From: Apostichopus japonicus
Taxonomy: Eukaryota; Echinodermata; Holothuroidea; Aspidochirotida; Stichopodidae
Assembly: GCF_037975245.1 (NCBI RefSeq)
Contig: NC_092567.1
Coordinates: forward strand, 3,356,214 to 3,420,213
Direction of reading: 5' to 3'
Length of the DNA stretch: 64,000 nucleotides
In this document: in pieces, positions 38,291 to 49,900 of the stretch
Layout: each line of letters opens with the position of its first letter
Numbering within the stretch: position 1 is the stretch's first letter
Notes under the pieces: generated by a model
Told to the model about the DNA's origin: nothing
The model's input: only the letters and a program-made list of their open reading frames with translations
Database searches by the model: none
Position numbers and translations under genes: made by a program

Positions 38291-41200
38291 CTAGAATGAA
38301 AGAATAGAGTTACTGATAATAGAGTAGATAGAGATAAATAGATTGGATTTGGTTAGGATTAGAATAATTATTATGATATTACAAAACAAACAAAAAACGA
38401 AATTATAATAAAAAGAAAGTTAAGCAATAAAGAAGGACATTTAGTTCGTGTTTATTTGTAAAAAGGAATAAGTTAATGGAGCGGGAAATAAGGGATTGAT
38501 TTTAAGGGGAAACAAATATAAACAGGAATAATTAGATTAGATTAGAGAAAAATAAAGTGGTAATGTAGGAATAAATGCTCAGTTTATTTGTTTTACGATT
38601 AAATTATTAACTAAAGGTTTTATAGCTAGTAAGGTTTAATAAAATAAGAATTTAAGGCAACATATTTTTATTTATTAGTTAATAGGAAACAAATTTCAAA
38701 GACGGGTTGAGAATTTTATAAGAAATGGGTAAATAATAATTAAGATTATCTATCTTTTGAAGAAAAATATTGATCAAATTTATTTTTATTTAGAACTTTC
38801 AGAAGGAAAATGTAATTTAATGTCATAGGAATCATGAAAAGGAAACTTCTACTCTAACTAATATCAGGTTTTCATCTAAAGTTTAAGGAGATTTGGAGGA
38901 ATTATATTTAAATCAATAGGTTGTTTCTTAAAATTAAAATGCAATTTAGAGAAGCAAATGTACGGTAGATCAAATTCAAGTTTCCAGAGAGAAGGTTGAT
39001 GAGGCTTAAACTCAAAATTTAATATACAAATTATTTCATTATTGATCCAAATCCGACTATTCTGCTTGAATTATAATTATTTCTAATTAATACGATTTGT
39101 TTAAATGATGATGTTCATCTGTGTTTAGTTATTAAATTCATTCCTAAGTTACGGTTTGATTGTGCCATAACTTCTAGTGGATTTTTTCGAAATGTAGCTT
39201 TGTTCTTTTTTTGTGTTTGTAGATATTCCTAAATTGGGTATTGCTTATGATCTTAACTTTCTAAACTTTATCGTTTCTTCCAATTTAATAGTACCATCCG
39301 CTTTTTACAAAAAAAAAATGACAAATAATATTATTATCTGGACACACTTCATATCCTTGATGGTTTAATTATACTAAATAATTATTACTTTAAAGTTTGA
39401 TCGGGTTGATTGGGTCTTCATTGTAATATCTTCTGTTACTATGGAGTTCAGCGTGTGTGACAGTTAGCGGACATATATAGATTTACAAACACCTACAGAT
39501 AAATCAGTTAATTACAAATTTAATGAGATAATGGCGCCCTTTTTAAATTAACTTTAGAGCTACGGCTCTGGCGAACTTCTGCTATTGAGTGTTGCAGCAG
39601 CGTAAATGAGGTGGCGCACTTCAATTTCAAAACCATTTTACTTTTTAAATATCATGTGGCCATAAATCTGTTGGCTTGGAAATGACGTACGGTTTTTATA
39701 ACTAAGTGGGCAAAATTAAGACAAAACCAGCTGTGAGTAGAACACCACGATCTAGTTGCTGCTGGAAAGACATGGACGAGAGATTTCTTTTTAATAACTA
39801 TGTATTTCATTTAATTATTATAAGACTTAAATTGGAAAGCTGTTTTATAGAATCTCAAAGCTCTAGGCCCTATACAATATTTAACAAAGCTATATTTCAC
39901 ATAAAGTGTCAGGTATATTGACAGGAGTATGGTCTTTCAACTAATAATCAGTTATTAAATAACATTATTTCAGTTAGCCTGCTCGGTAAAAAGCTGCAGG
40001 TTTCTCACACAAGTGGCTCAAACGTCCGACCTGGTAGATTTAATAAGTTAGGTGATTACAATAATAATTGTGGAATGTTATAGATTGACTTGTATTCACG
40101 CCTATGTTATGTACGATTAAAACTGAGTTGAACCATTTTCTGTGAGTAAAAATTTTTGAATGGATCACAAAGTTTCTACAGTTTGTCTATGGATGCTTTT
40201 TGTTAGCTAGAATGAAGTAATTGTTTTCGAAGTAAAGGACCTTAGGCATCAGCTAACCTAGAATGTTAATCGCTGGTCTTATTCTTCGCTTAATTTAAGA
40301 TCCCTAAAGAAAAATCAGTGTCTCGATTGTATATTATTCAATTCCTTTAGAGTTAAAATATGTTTTAACTTGGACTTTTCTGATATTCAGTCAACAACTT
40401 GGCTAACATCTCTATTATTTATGAGTTAGATTTGCTAAGCATGTCCTCTCGCTCAAAGTATAATTCTAGTTTTTCGCAGGTGATGTGTGAGATTTCTAAC
40501 ATAGCCTAACTTAATTACTACTCTAGCCTATAGACTAACTAAGTTTGGCCTGGCCTTTGTACACATCCTAGCCTATGCCTCTATACCATACCGTCAAATC
40601 ATCTCTCTGATCAATGATCACTGTCTTAACTATATTAACAGTGGTTCATCTCCGTTAAATATTCCATCTTAATAACCACGCAACAAGTCAATGGTAACAA
40701 ACAACTCCCACGAATATAATACGTACTCTGCAGCTCCACTAATGTAACACTAACACATTCGTTGTCAGTGATAGATACTAGAGGTGAACAGGTATTCAAT
40801 AGCATATACAGGTGTTTTCCAGCTGTTCGCGGGTGATGTTTGAAATTTGTAACAGACATTTTGGCGCCAATAGAAATAAATGTACGAGAGACGTAACGTT
40901 ATACATACCCGGTGAAAACAGACAGTTTATAAACTGACGTCGATTGGGTATGTATTAAGGAAGGGGTCGAGGAAGTAAATAATACAACACAACCTATATC
41001 AAGTAGATCAAGCTATCATTGACATTTCTCCCTAAGCGGTAGGGTGTTAGTCCCCGTGCACCCCCACCCCCTCCACCGGTTAAAATTTGGGCAAAAAAAG
41101 CATTTTATGTACTCATTCACCCACCCTATCATCTGTTAGTGGATGCATAAACAAACAATTAACACAACAGTTTAAATACCGTCGGGTTCAAATGATTTGA

Positions 41201-41603
41201 AGGAGTACATGTTTAATGAATATTAAAACCTACATGGAATAACATAAATTGAACACCCTTGTTCAGTCATACACATCTTGCAGACACATCGTGCAGACAA
41301 AACGTGTCTGTGTAAAGTTAAATTAAATTTGTTTTTACAAATAATCACTTGATCATCATGAAATTATTGGAATAAATGTAACTACACAACTATTTTTCAT
41401 CCCTCTCCACCCAACCACCTTTGTAATTAATTCCATTCCAAGTCATTGCTGCATAATGGAGTTAAATTTTTGCACCAGCAAAGAGAGTGTAAGGCAATCA
41501 AACGATGTTTTGTCTTTTCACGTACCTCGTAATTGCTCTAATCTAAATACGACATTTCACCAATAATTGTAATAGTCAATTCATGTAGTCATTTGTGACA
41601 TGT
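38291..41603. other. AT-rich DNA without a recognised gene
   Basis: Probably intron of the minus-strand gene or intergenic. The sequence is very AT-rich to about 39.5 kb. A 74-codon minus frame at 40635-40859 has no recognisable feature. A GAG|GTACGT donor-like site at about 41525 (minus) could end a very small exon but cannot be supported. Confidence 0.4.
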
Positions 41604-41667
41604 CGAGTCCGTCGGGGGGGGGGGGGGGGGGCATCCGCCCCTGACTGTTTGGACGCTCCGCCACTGT
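41604..41667 (-). mobile_element. Truncated hAT-type MITE fragment
   Basis: On the minus strand it begins CAGTGGCGGAGCGTCC and runs through the GGGGCGGATGC segment to a C-run (18 G at 41614-41631 on the plus strand) and CGACGGACTC, then stops. It is the 5' end of the family at 8133-8507. Confidence 0.75.
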
Positions 41668-42640
41668 TGGCCGGTAGTTCTCAGCGATAGTGTTGTCTCC
41701 TTTCTTGAAAATTTGGTTTTTGGCGGTTTTAAGAGCATCAGGGTACGTCCCAGAAGTGAAAACCAGATTGAAAATGTAACAGGGTATTGAGGCAATGACG
41801 CGAGCAATGATGTGAGAAACATGTGTATGATGTCAGCATTTTTTACCTATTAACATCTTCTTTGGCATTCAAGTACCTGGAGACCACCTTTCTATAAGGG
41901 TATAGTATTGCTCACTAGCTTGTTTGATCAGTTAATGCGCACTGGTTACAAGATAATGATAGGCTGTTTGTATTAGTATTTATTTGTATGTTAGGGATTA
42001 TGGATATATAAAAAAAAGAGTGACAACGGCAAAGTTTGCCCGAACAGTCGAACACACAGATTCAGTAGTAAACATTATGTGTGTTGTAGTCTTGTAGAGC
42101 AAGAATTATATTATTCGACGGTCGTTAACATGCGTTTTCAGTACAGTGCGAATACTGTAGACTTCTCGGCCTATGCGCTATGTCACGTCAGGTTTTCAGC
42201 AACTATAGCCTACTGCTGGTCCGCGGTCGAAGGGTCGTTCATGAGTGGTCATCATGGAGATTCGAGACCATTCAGACCAATGATATATTTTTTTTCGACA
42301 CCCAAAATCCCAGTGGGGGGGGGCGACTGGGGGGGGGCGACGAGCTTTCATGTGGGGCTCAGTGTCGTCCCCACGCCCCCCGTAGCTACGCCACTGATTG
42401 CTATTATTTGAATTGGAAGATTGTCAAGCATTTTTAAAAGCAAAAACATAAGCCGGAAAATTAAGCTTAGGATCATTGAGACTTTATTAATGAGTATTTG
42501 TTTGTACAATTGCGAACTGTGGGGCACAACGAAGGATCTTGATCGCAAAATTGACACTTTTCAAAGGAGACTACTTCGAAATATTCTCAACATTAGATGG
42601 ACCAATAATAATTGGTTTATCAAATGATGAGCTCTACAAC

Positions 42641-43667
42641 CAGGCGCGGCGGAACGGAAAAATTATTGGGGGGGCTAATGTGTGGAGACTATCTAAGCGG
42701 AGCGCCACCATCGGTTGGCGCGGAGCGTACAAGAAAATTTTGGGTTTTTTCAAACCCCCAGATGGCCGGAAACGGCACTTCCCGAGTGTTTTATGCTGCG
42801 AATACCTAGCCCTAAAATATGGGTCTCAAGTCTGCAGATTGCACGTAAAAGTCTGTAAAAACAATTTTGTATATTCGATGGTGCTTTAAGAGAGTAGCTA
42901 TTACTCGTAGTGTACTCGCAAACACGTTTTTGAGTGTAGTAAGGGCAGTGGCGGAGCTAGGGGTACTGGTCAGGGGTGGGGGGGGGGGGGGGCAAGAATG
43001 GTCTGTATTTTGGATAAAGATACTCCCTAGATTGCAGGAAATGACCGTTTCCGGGCCTTGCTAATTTGCAGATAAACGGAGAATAAATAGGTGTCGTCGC
43101 CATTTTGTCGGAAAATTACACCAACAGAATATGACAAATGTCAATAGGTATATGAGAGCCCAATAAAACAGTCAATAATCGCGAATAAGTAAAAAGTAGT
43201 GAAAAGCTGAAAAGGGCGCCAGCAGTCCATTTGAGTCCGTCCGGGGGGGGGGCATCCGCCCCGTGACTGTATATATGGACGCTCCGCCGCTAAGTAAGGG
43301 GATGTTGGAGAACTGGCTGAACTGAGGCAAGTCATTGGCCTAAGACGAAGTTGTGTTACGCTTACCGGTACTCACACTCACTGCTTCCACTTTTCACGGG
43401 GCGTGAAGACGCGGTTGGGGTGACAATGTGGTCTATAGCCAGGGGACGGGCCGAGGGTCCCCCAGCAATTACTAAAATTATTACACCTATATAGTATACG
43501 TGTGCATCGGACAGATCGACAAGTATGCATTGAAAAATGGGCAGATGCACGTTTCGGAGCCTTGGTAAATATTGGGGGGGGCTTATCATGCATTTTCCCC
43601 CTCAACTTTTTCATTGGGGGGCTGAGCCCCCCCCCCCAAGCCCCCCCCCCCGGTTCCGCCGCCACTG
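42641..43667. mobile_element. hAT-like element inserted in the LINE, itself interrupted
   Basis: The termini CAGGCGCGGCGGAAC and GTTCCGCCGCCACTG (reverse CAGTGGCGGCGGAAC) are inverted repeats. Identical 8-bp flanks TCTACAAC lie at 42633-42640 and 43668-43675. Removing the element and one flank restores continuity of the surrounding LINE frame, which confirms both boundaries. Size without the nested MITE and its duplication is about 672 bp. It carries the shared module at 42688-42786. No transposase was found. Confidence 0.9.
42946..43292 (-). mobile_element. hAT-type MITE, copy C, inverted and nested
   Basis: A 347-bp copy of the 8133-8507 family in reverse orientation. Its left end on the plus strand is CAGTGGCGGAGC and its right end is GCTCCGCCGCTA (two changes). 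Identical 8-bp flanks AGTAAGGG lie at 42938-42945 and 43293-43300. Compared with copies A and B, it lacks the stretch holding the GCGCC...GGCGC hairpin, between the CTTTATCC and TACAGACC landmarks. Confidence 0.9.
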
Positions 43668-43999
43668 TCTACAACAAAACCAACCAAACACCGTGGTCAT
43701 TGATAGTCGCACATAGAAGATTGAGATTTTTCGGTCATGTAGCATGACTTCAAGAGGACGCTCCAGCAAAGGTTGCTTTAATTAAGAGAAGCACTGAGAC
43801 ATACTGCTAAACCAGTTGGAAGGCCCGTGACTACATTGCTTGGAAAAATAAAATCGCAATTCAAGGACATTAATATTAACAATTTCGAAAAAGCAATAAA
43901 CCTTGCGCAAGATCGTGATACGTGGCGGAGGTTAATCACTGAGCATGTCGGATAGACGAGACTCAACTTACTACTACTACTAAGATTGATCATATATCT

Positions 44000-46900
44000 G
44001 AAAAAGAGGGGTATTTCCCTCGTGGGCAATGAAACGACTTGAACAAGTCTCATCTTCAAAATCTAAACAAACCAACACAACAGTGTAAAGCAGCGTTTGA
44101 AGAACGGTTGTATGGTTGTACTTCTCTGTTTGTTTCACGTGATTCCCTGAAGCTACAGTACTGGCTTACTAATATGAAGATATTGCAATATATTTCAGAT
44201 GGTGATACTGAAAGAAACAGACTAAGTATATTGCAATTGCCAAAGAAGAAATGTATGTCGTGTTTTCCTTTCATATTGTTAGGCTATGTACCTACAAGGA
44301 CAAGGACATCATAACGTTGAAGTTATGGCTTAGGTCTTCTTTAGTCATATAAGAAAAGTGCAGCCTAACGATGGCCTAGTCCAATGGTTTTAATGAAAAC
44401 ATTCAAAAGTCCGCAATGCCAGCATAAAGCGTGTCCTAGGATCAGCACAATGTAGGACTAGCTGAAATATGGTGATGCTAGCCTGTTAGTTGGTTACAAG
44501 TTGAAGGAGAGGGTTTCCTCCCTCAGAATACTGATCACATTAGTTTATTGAAGAAGTGTTCTACATTTGCGAGATCATCCAACTACTGTATCTGAAAGGT
44601 TTTATTCAAACTATGTAGTCATAAAAACCTACTCTTAAAGTACTCTGGAGTTGTTTCCTCTCCTGGTATATTGTAGATTTAAGTACTAACCTGCCAGTGA
44701 GTAAAGGTCAAATGAAGTGCAAGGTTTTCCAGAGATTGAGATTCAATATCCCATATCATATACAAACATTATTGTAGTTTGTCACCCATAATACTGCAGT
44801 GCTTTACATCGCCCTTGCTGGTCAAAGACATCCCATTATTGGAACATATCCAGAGTTTCCAGGGTTTGTGCTGGTAATGCTCAGTTCCTATTGATGTATC
44901 TTTAGCTTCAATATCACAAATCAAATATGCACTTTTACATAATTTACCTACTAAAAGTGTAGGGGTCTTTTACAACTAACATGTAAAGTTGATTGCCCAC
45001 AAAGGCTGCTGTAGTGTCACGTTGCTATCTGAATGCAAAAGTTCCTAAGAACTTTCAAAAAGCTTCAGAAACCAAACACTAATACTGTATAATCACTAAA
45101 TTAAATGATGGATCAAAGTGGAACTGCTACCATGGGTTTTTCTTTGTAAGTGAGTATACTTTTCTTTCTGAAGTCTAAAAATATCTGAATAACTAATTTG
45201 ATTTCATGTTTAGTGTTTCACTTTTGATTTAGAAGTCACTGAGGCTCAGTCTGACGGCTCCATGATGTAATAATTCAACCGTAGGAAGAAACCCTCTAGT
45301 GAATATGAAGACAGAGACTGTACTAGATAGAGGAGATCAGGACCTATGAACCTATCAAGCTTCTTCCAGTATCCTACACTTCTTGATGCAGAGAGTTCCA
45401 TAGGAATGGTAAGAATGAAGTAAATCTGGTTTGTTGTGACTTGATTCACCAAACTGCTGGCTAGCAAGCATGGTTAAGGAATTTAAATTCCCCTGCCACT
45501 CTTTATCAATATCATGTCATGATAACATGTCTTCCTTGCATATTTGAGAGCTAACTACCGTTTAACATAAACATATTCAAACATATACAAGCACTGGCAT
45601 CTACAGTATTAGGGTAGTGAGCACTTGCCCCCCTCCCCCATAGGCTCCACTTGGTCTGCAAAATCACTATCAGAGTACATGAAATATCTGAAAAGTGAAA
45701 ATGCCTCAGCTAAAGTTCCCAGGGACTCCCACCAGGGCTTAGATTTATACTTCATAGAAATTACTTTTTTCTCTCTAACATGTATTTACATGCTTTATAC
45801 TTAGTACAAGAGGACATGAAGTAGAAGAGATGTTACAGAGCTCTTCTGAAGCCCCCAGCACCCGGCTAGGGCTCAGCTATATATTCCACAGTGTAAAATC
45901 AGATTAAGTATTTCTATTACTGACATGTCCTCATGTGCTCAAAATGCAGATTCCACTAACTATGTGAAAATACTGTACTAAAGATTTGGAGAGCTTTGCA
46001 GTACCCTTGTAAGTCCAGCCACTATAAACACTATAAACACAATTGGAAATACTTCCTACTAATCTGAGATGTACAGCTGTGAATAAAGAATTGTCACTTA
46101 TGCTTCTTTAATTTTTAAACATTGCTGAGCCAGTCACTGCAGTTGGATTTAAGAAATCTAATTGGTCTCAAAACTGATCTTACTTCGGCGACTAAGTACG
46201 GTGGCTTAAAAAAATATATAAGTGTCCCCAAATTTCAAAATTTGGAATTTGCTTTCTCAATATTTGGAATTTTTATCTCAAGATTTTCACCTCAAAAGTC
46301 AAAATTTAGTCTTTTTCATCTCAAAACTTTTTAACTCAAAATGTTGATGTTATAAGTGTCTTCATCTGCCAAATTTGTAGAAAGAACTCACCATATTGCA
46401 TGGCTATTGACCCGCTGAACAGGGTACTTTATAAACCTTTGGTGATCTTAAATCTAGAAAGAGCCCTCCCTCCCCCCCCCCCCCGAAAGTGGTGTAACTA
46501 GGTCACTGTAGCCAATGCAATCTCCAAGGGCCTGGTGCCATTAAATCAAGAAAAATAATATGAAAACACATCCACCTAAGCTGACACACTAAATTAGATA
46601 CAATTATCCCCTAATGAGTGGAAATTCAAAAGACATTCTGTCCTCAATACGAAAGAGAGTTTCGAAATCTCACACATTACTCAGTCAGGCCCAAACCATG
46701 CATGGTTGGGTTTGTGTGAGGTTGGACTCTCCTTTGAGAGCTCATTTATAAATATCACTGCACCACACCTTTATATGCCACTTCCACTAAACAACGGACA
46801 ATCCGGTTCAAGTTCGATGGTTTACTGTCTAATTGTTTTTACACTTAATACCTAGTTATATGAAACTGAAGTGTACTTTCCTTCCTCTGTATTTTTTTCT

Positions 46901-49900
46901 CTGTGATTGTCCATGTATACAGGGTAGTTAGCCAGAGACATTTACATATCTATTTCTGACTGACATTCTCAATGTCTCCTATAATTAGGACTTAAATCTC
47001 ATTCACATCACTTTCTTTTCTCTTCATTAGGTTAATTATGAAACGAGCTGTTAGGGGATCACCTATTCCACCTGTAGTTACCAGTTGTCGATGGAAGTCA
47101 CTTTCATACTGTGCTGACAAGGACAATGAATGGTTCATCATCTGATATTTCTTCCATGTGATGGTAATCATATCAATGGTTAGTATAGAACAGTGATAGT
47201 AATGTTTCAACAACCTCTGGTATGTTTTTTGAATAGCATCGCAGATCAAGGAATACTCTTTTACCTCCATTCACTCTCACTAAATGAATTTTGTATCAAG
47301 TTAGAACTCATCCTCTCAAAATACAACTGACAGAATTAATCTCTAGTAAGGACATGAAAATGATCAGATTCTTGCTGGATTAATCCAGTAATTGGTATGT
47401 TTTTAATGAGCTTGCCATGACACAATAGGCCCACAAACACCCTCTGGTACGTTTTAACCATTTGTCAAACTGAAATAAAAATTGCCTCCGAGACTCATAT
47501 TAATAAATTCTTCTAGAACTCCTGACACTTCTAGAATGGTAAGACTGGAAGAAAACTTGTTGGTTCTGTAAGAAAGTAGCTTGGGTTACCTACAAATATG
47601 TCTTCTGTTGAGATATTTATTTTCTTCAGATTAAACCGAAAACTGGTAATACCATTTTAGGTATTCCATAATGCTGTAGAAACATTTAAGAAGTAAACTC
47701 AGTCTGTATTGCTGAGCTTTGAGTTAGAGGTATTTGTAATGAACACTCCATCAAACAAGCAAACAAAAACTTGATTAATTTAGGTAGGTCACACACAGGT
47801 TACACAACTATGGATATAATCTTGAACTTCAATGTACTTTGTTTGTGAGTATGTTTATTTACTGTAGTACAGTAGAGATGACTGTTTTAAGTATTTGCTT
47901 ACATATATATTGGAAATATGATTTGAAACGTAATTGGACAGTACAATGCAAATCAACTCCACCTTTGATATTCATCTCAAAGGTGTCTATCATATCAGCT
48001 GATGATGATGGCTGGGTTTGCCTCTCCCTTAATTCTTTGATATTTTTCTCCTGATAAACTGTCGCACACCAGTTATAAGATCCACAATGAAACCCTGTGA
48101 GGCTAAAGAGGCATTATTAAAACAATGCAGTGACATGAGAACCAGTGACATTGTGAGCCAGGCACAGTGCCATGCACAGTTGTGTCACCAGATCCACTTT
48201 TTGTATGTCTTTGTTTATCCAAAGTTAGAAGTATATCATCTTTTGTCACATATTTCACTGGGCACTTAGCTGACAAATGTAGCCACCACCCAACCCCACC
48301 CTCTCACAACAGGACTGCACCGAACAACATGTTATGAAATAACAGTACATGTCAAAGTCTGCAGATAGAAAATATGCACTTTAACTCAATCAGTTATAGT
48401 ACAATGTCATCATTTCAGAAATCCTACAAATTCATCAACCTCTAGACAGTACAGTGAACCACTGGTTCCTAAATTCTGTGACCGAAATGGTCATCATGTT
48501 TGCTTCAGGCTCAATGTGTTTTCAGGGTTACATTGTTATTACTTGTGTTTCTCAATTGAATATAAACCAGTCTGGATTGCTAGTGGTATTGCTTAAAGTT
48601 TGTATTGAAGATTCAATGCTTGTCTCAATTTCAAATTAATGTTTCTTTATATTCCAATTAGTTTGGTATTAGGTAAGCTGTATACACACTTTGGGAAGCA
48701 TTATGAGACCTTGAACTCATCTTGTACAGTCTATAGATTTGTATTCTAGTTGCTTTAGTTTCTTTACATTGTTATTATAATAATAACTGAGTAATTTATT
48801 TTGAAACTACAGTACAGTAGCATACCATACTGTATGTTTATAGTAGCTATGTTCTGTGTTTGACAATGTTACATGGTAGAATGAAGCTACTTGCAGACCG
48901 GGTGATGTCAATTTACATAAATAATAACATTTTAACTGATGACCAAATGCATTTTGTTTTTTCTCATCATCAGGTAAACTGGAATTATTCAGTCCTGAGA
49001 TCAGCCTGTTTAGGGATTTACCAGTTTCATATCCGGATTACAGCTCTTTGAAGACATGCGTACAGTTTACATTATCAGGGTAATGATTGTATGGTCCACC
49101 ACCTGATTCTTACCCCTTCCACCCATCCCCCTCCTCCATGAGAATGCAAGTTTTTAATTGGATATATTTACTCCATGACATATCAGATGATCCCTCAAGG
49201 GAAATTTCCCCACCGAAAAGTCTATCATCCAGGACCCCCCCCCCCCCAACCCCCAATCACTGCCAAACAAGACCTAAAATATGAACAATCTAGTTAGAAC
49301 ACTGCTAAAAGTTGTGTCTTAGGGATTCTGTGAGACCTCTTTTGTTCAGTGCTTCTCTAATTGTAGCATCATCTCTACAAATTGTATCATAATTGTAGGT
49401 TTCAAGAGGATGACATTCTGATGCGAAGTACATCTCTAATCTTTCAAATCTGACCAATTTTAATGGTCATTAGACACACATTGTTTCATAATGTAACAGT
49501 TTCATTCCTGTGTGAGCATTTAATGCTAATAAAGGCTTCCTATTGTCACGTCTCCAGGTTGAGTGGATATTGTGTAATTTATGGCAAGGTCCACCCATCC
49601 CATCATATTAAATAGTTTTCAAGGATGATGATAGGTATGGAGTATTGCACTATGACAAGCAACAGTTTATGATTCTATCACAGAAGATCATACAACACAA
49701 TATGACAAGTTCTTTTAGGATTCAGCATGTTATGTCATCTGAAATCTTTAATGCATTTGTATTATTTTTCTGTTCTTAAAGTTATTGTGTAATTCAGTTT
49801 TTCTGTTATAAGAGTGTGTTTGGGTGGGGTGGGGGGTGCATCATGTTGCTGCATATTGGCAAAGTTGGAAATTAAGTTACTGGGAAAGTTGTGAAAGCAA

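Larger units (their letters stand above)
42409..43985 (+). pseudogene. Non-LTR retrotransposon (LINE) reverse-transcriptase C-terminal remnant
   Basis: The first part (about 42412-42640) shows the typical post-RT sequence of endonuclease/RT LINEs: IFKSKNISRKIKLRIIETLL, then CLYNCELW and FQRRLLRNILNIRW. A frameshift near 42605 is followed by LSNDELYN. After the 1027-bp insertion (42641-43667) and its target duplication, the frame resumes exactly with TNQTPWS, RRLRFFGHV, a stop at 43744-43746, then in shifted frames GRPVTTLLGKI and AQDRDTWRRLITEHVG near 43950. The 3' end is an ACT-repeat tail (about 43966-43981). The copy is 5'-truncated and has several frame breaks, so it is inactive. The clade is not determined. 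Confidence 0.82.

Noticed and set aside
42309-42396. CAGTGGGGGGG...GCTACGCCACTG as a small hAT-like element
   Set aside because: The inner terminal sequences do not match and the flanks show no 8-bp duplication.
44640-44720. TACCAGGAGAGGAAAC on the minus strand, resembling part of the 36-bp exon, near a GCAG|GTTAGT donor
   Set aside because: The match is too short, and the surrounding frame has a stop and no acceptor.
46992-47270. 92-codon minus frame (EVKEYSLICDAIQKTYQRLL...)
   Set aside because: Some resemblance to helical protein sequence but no family could be named, and no acceptor or donor was convincing.
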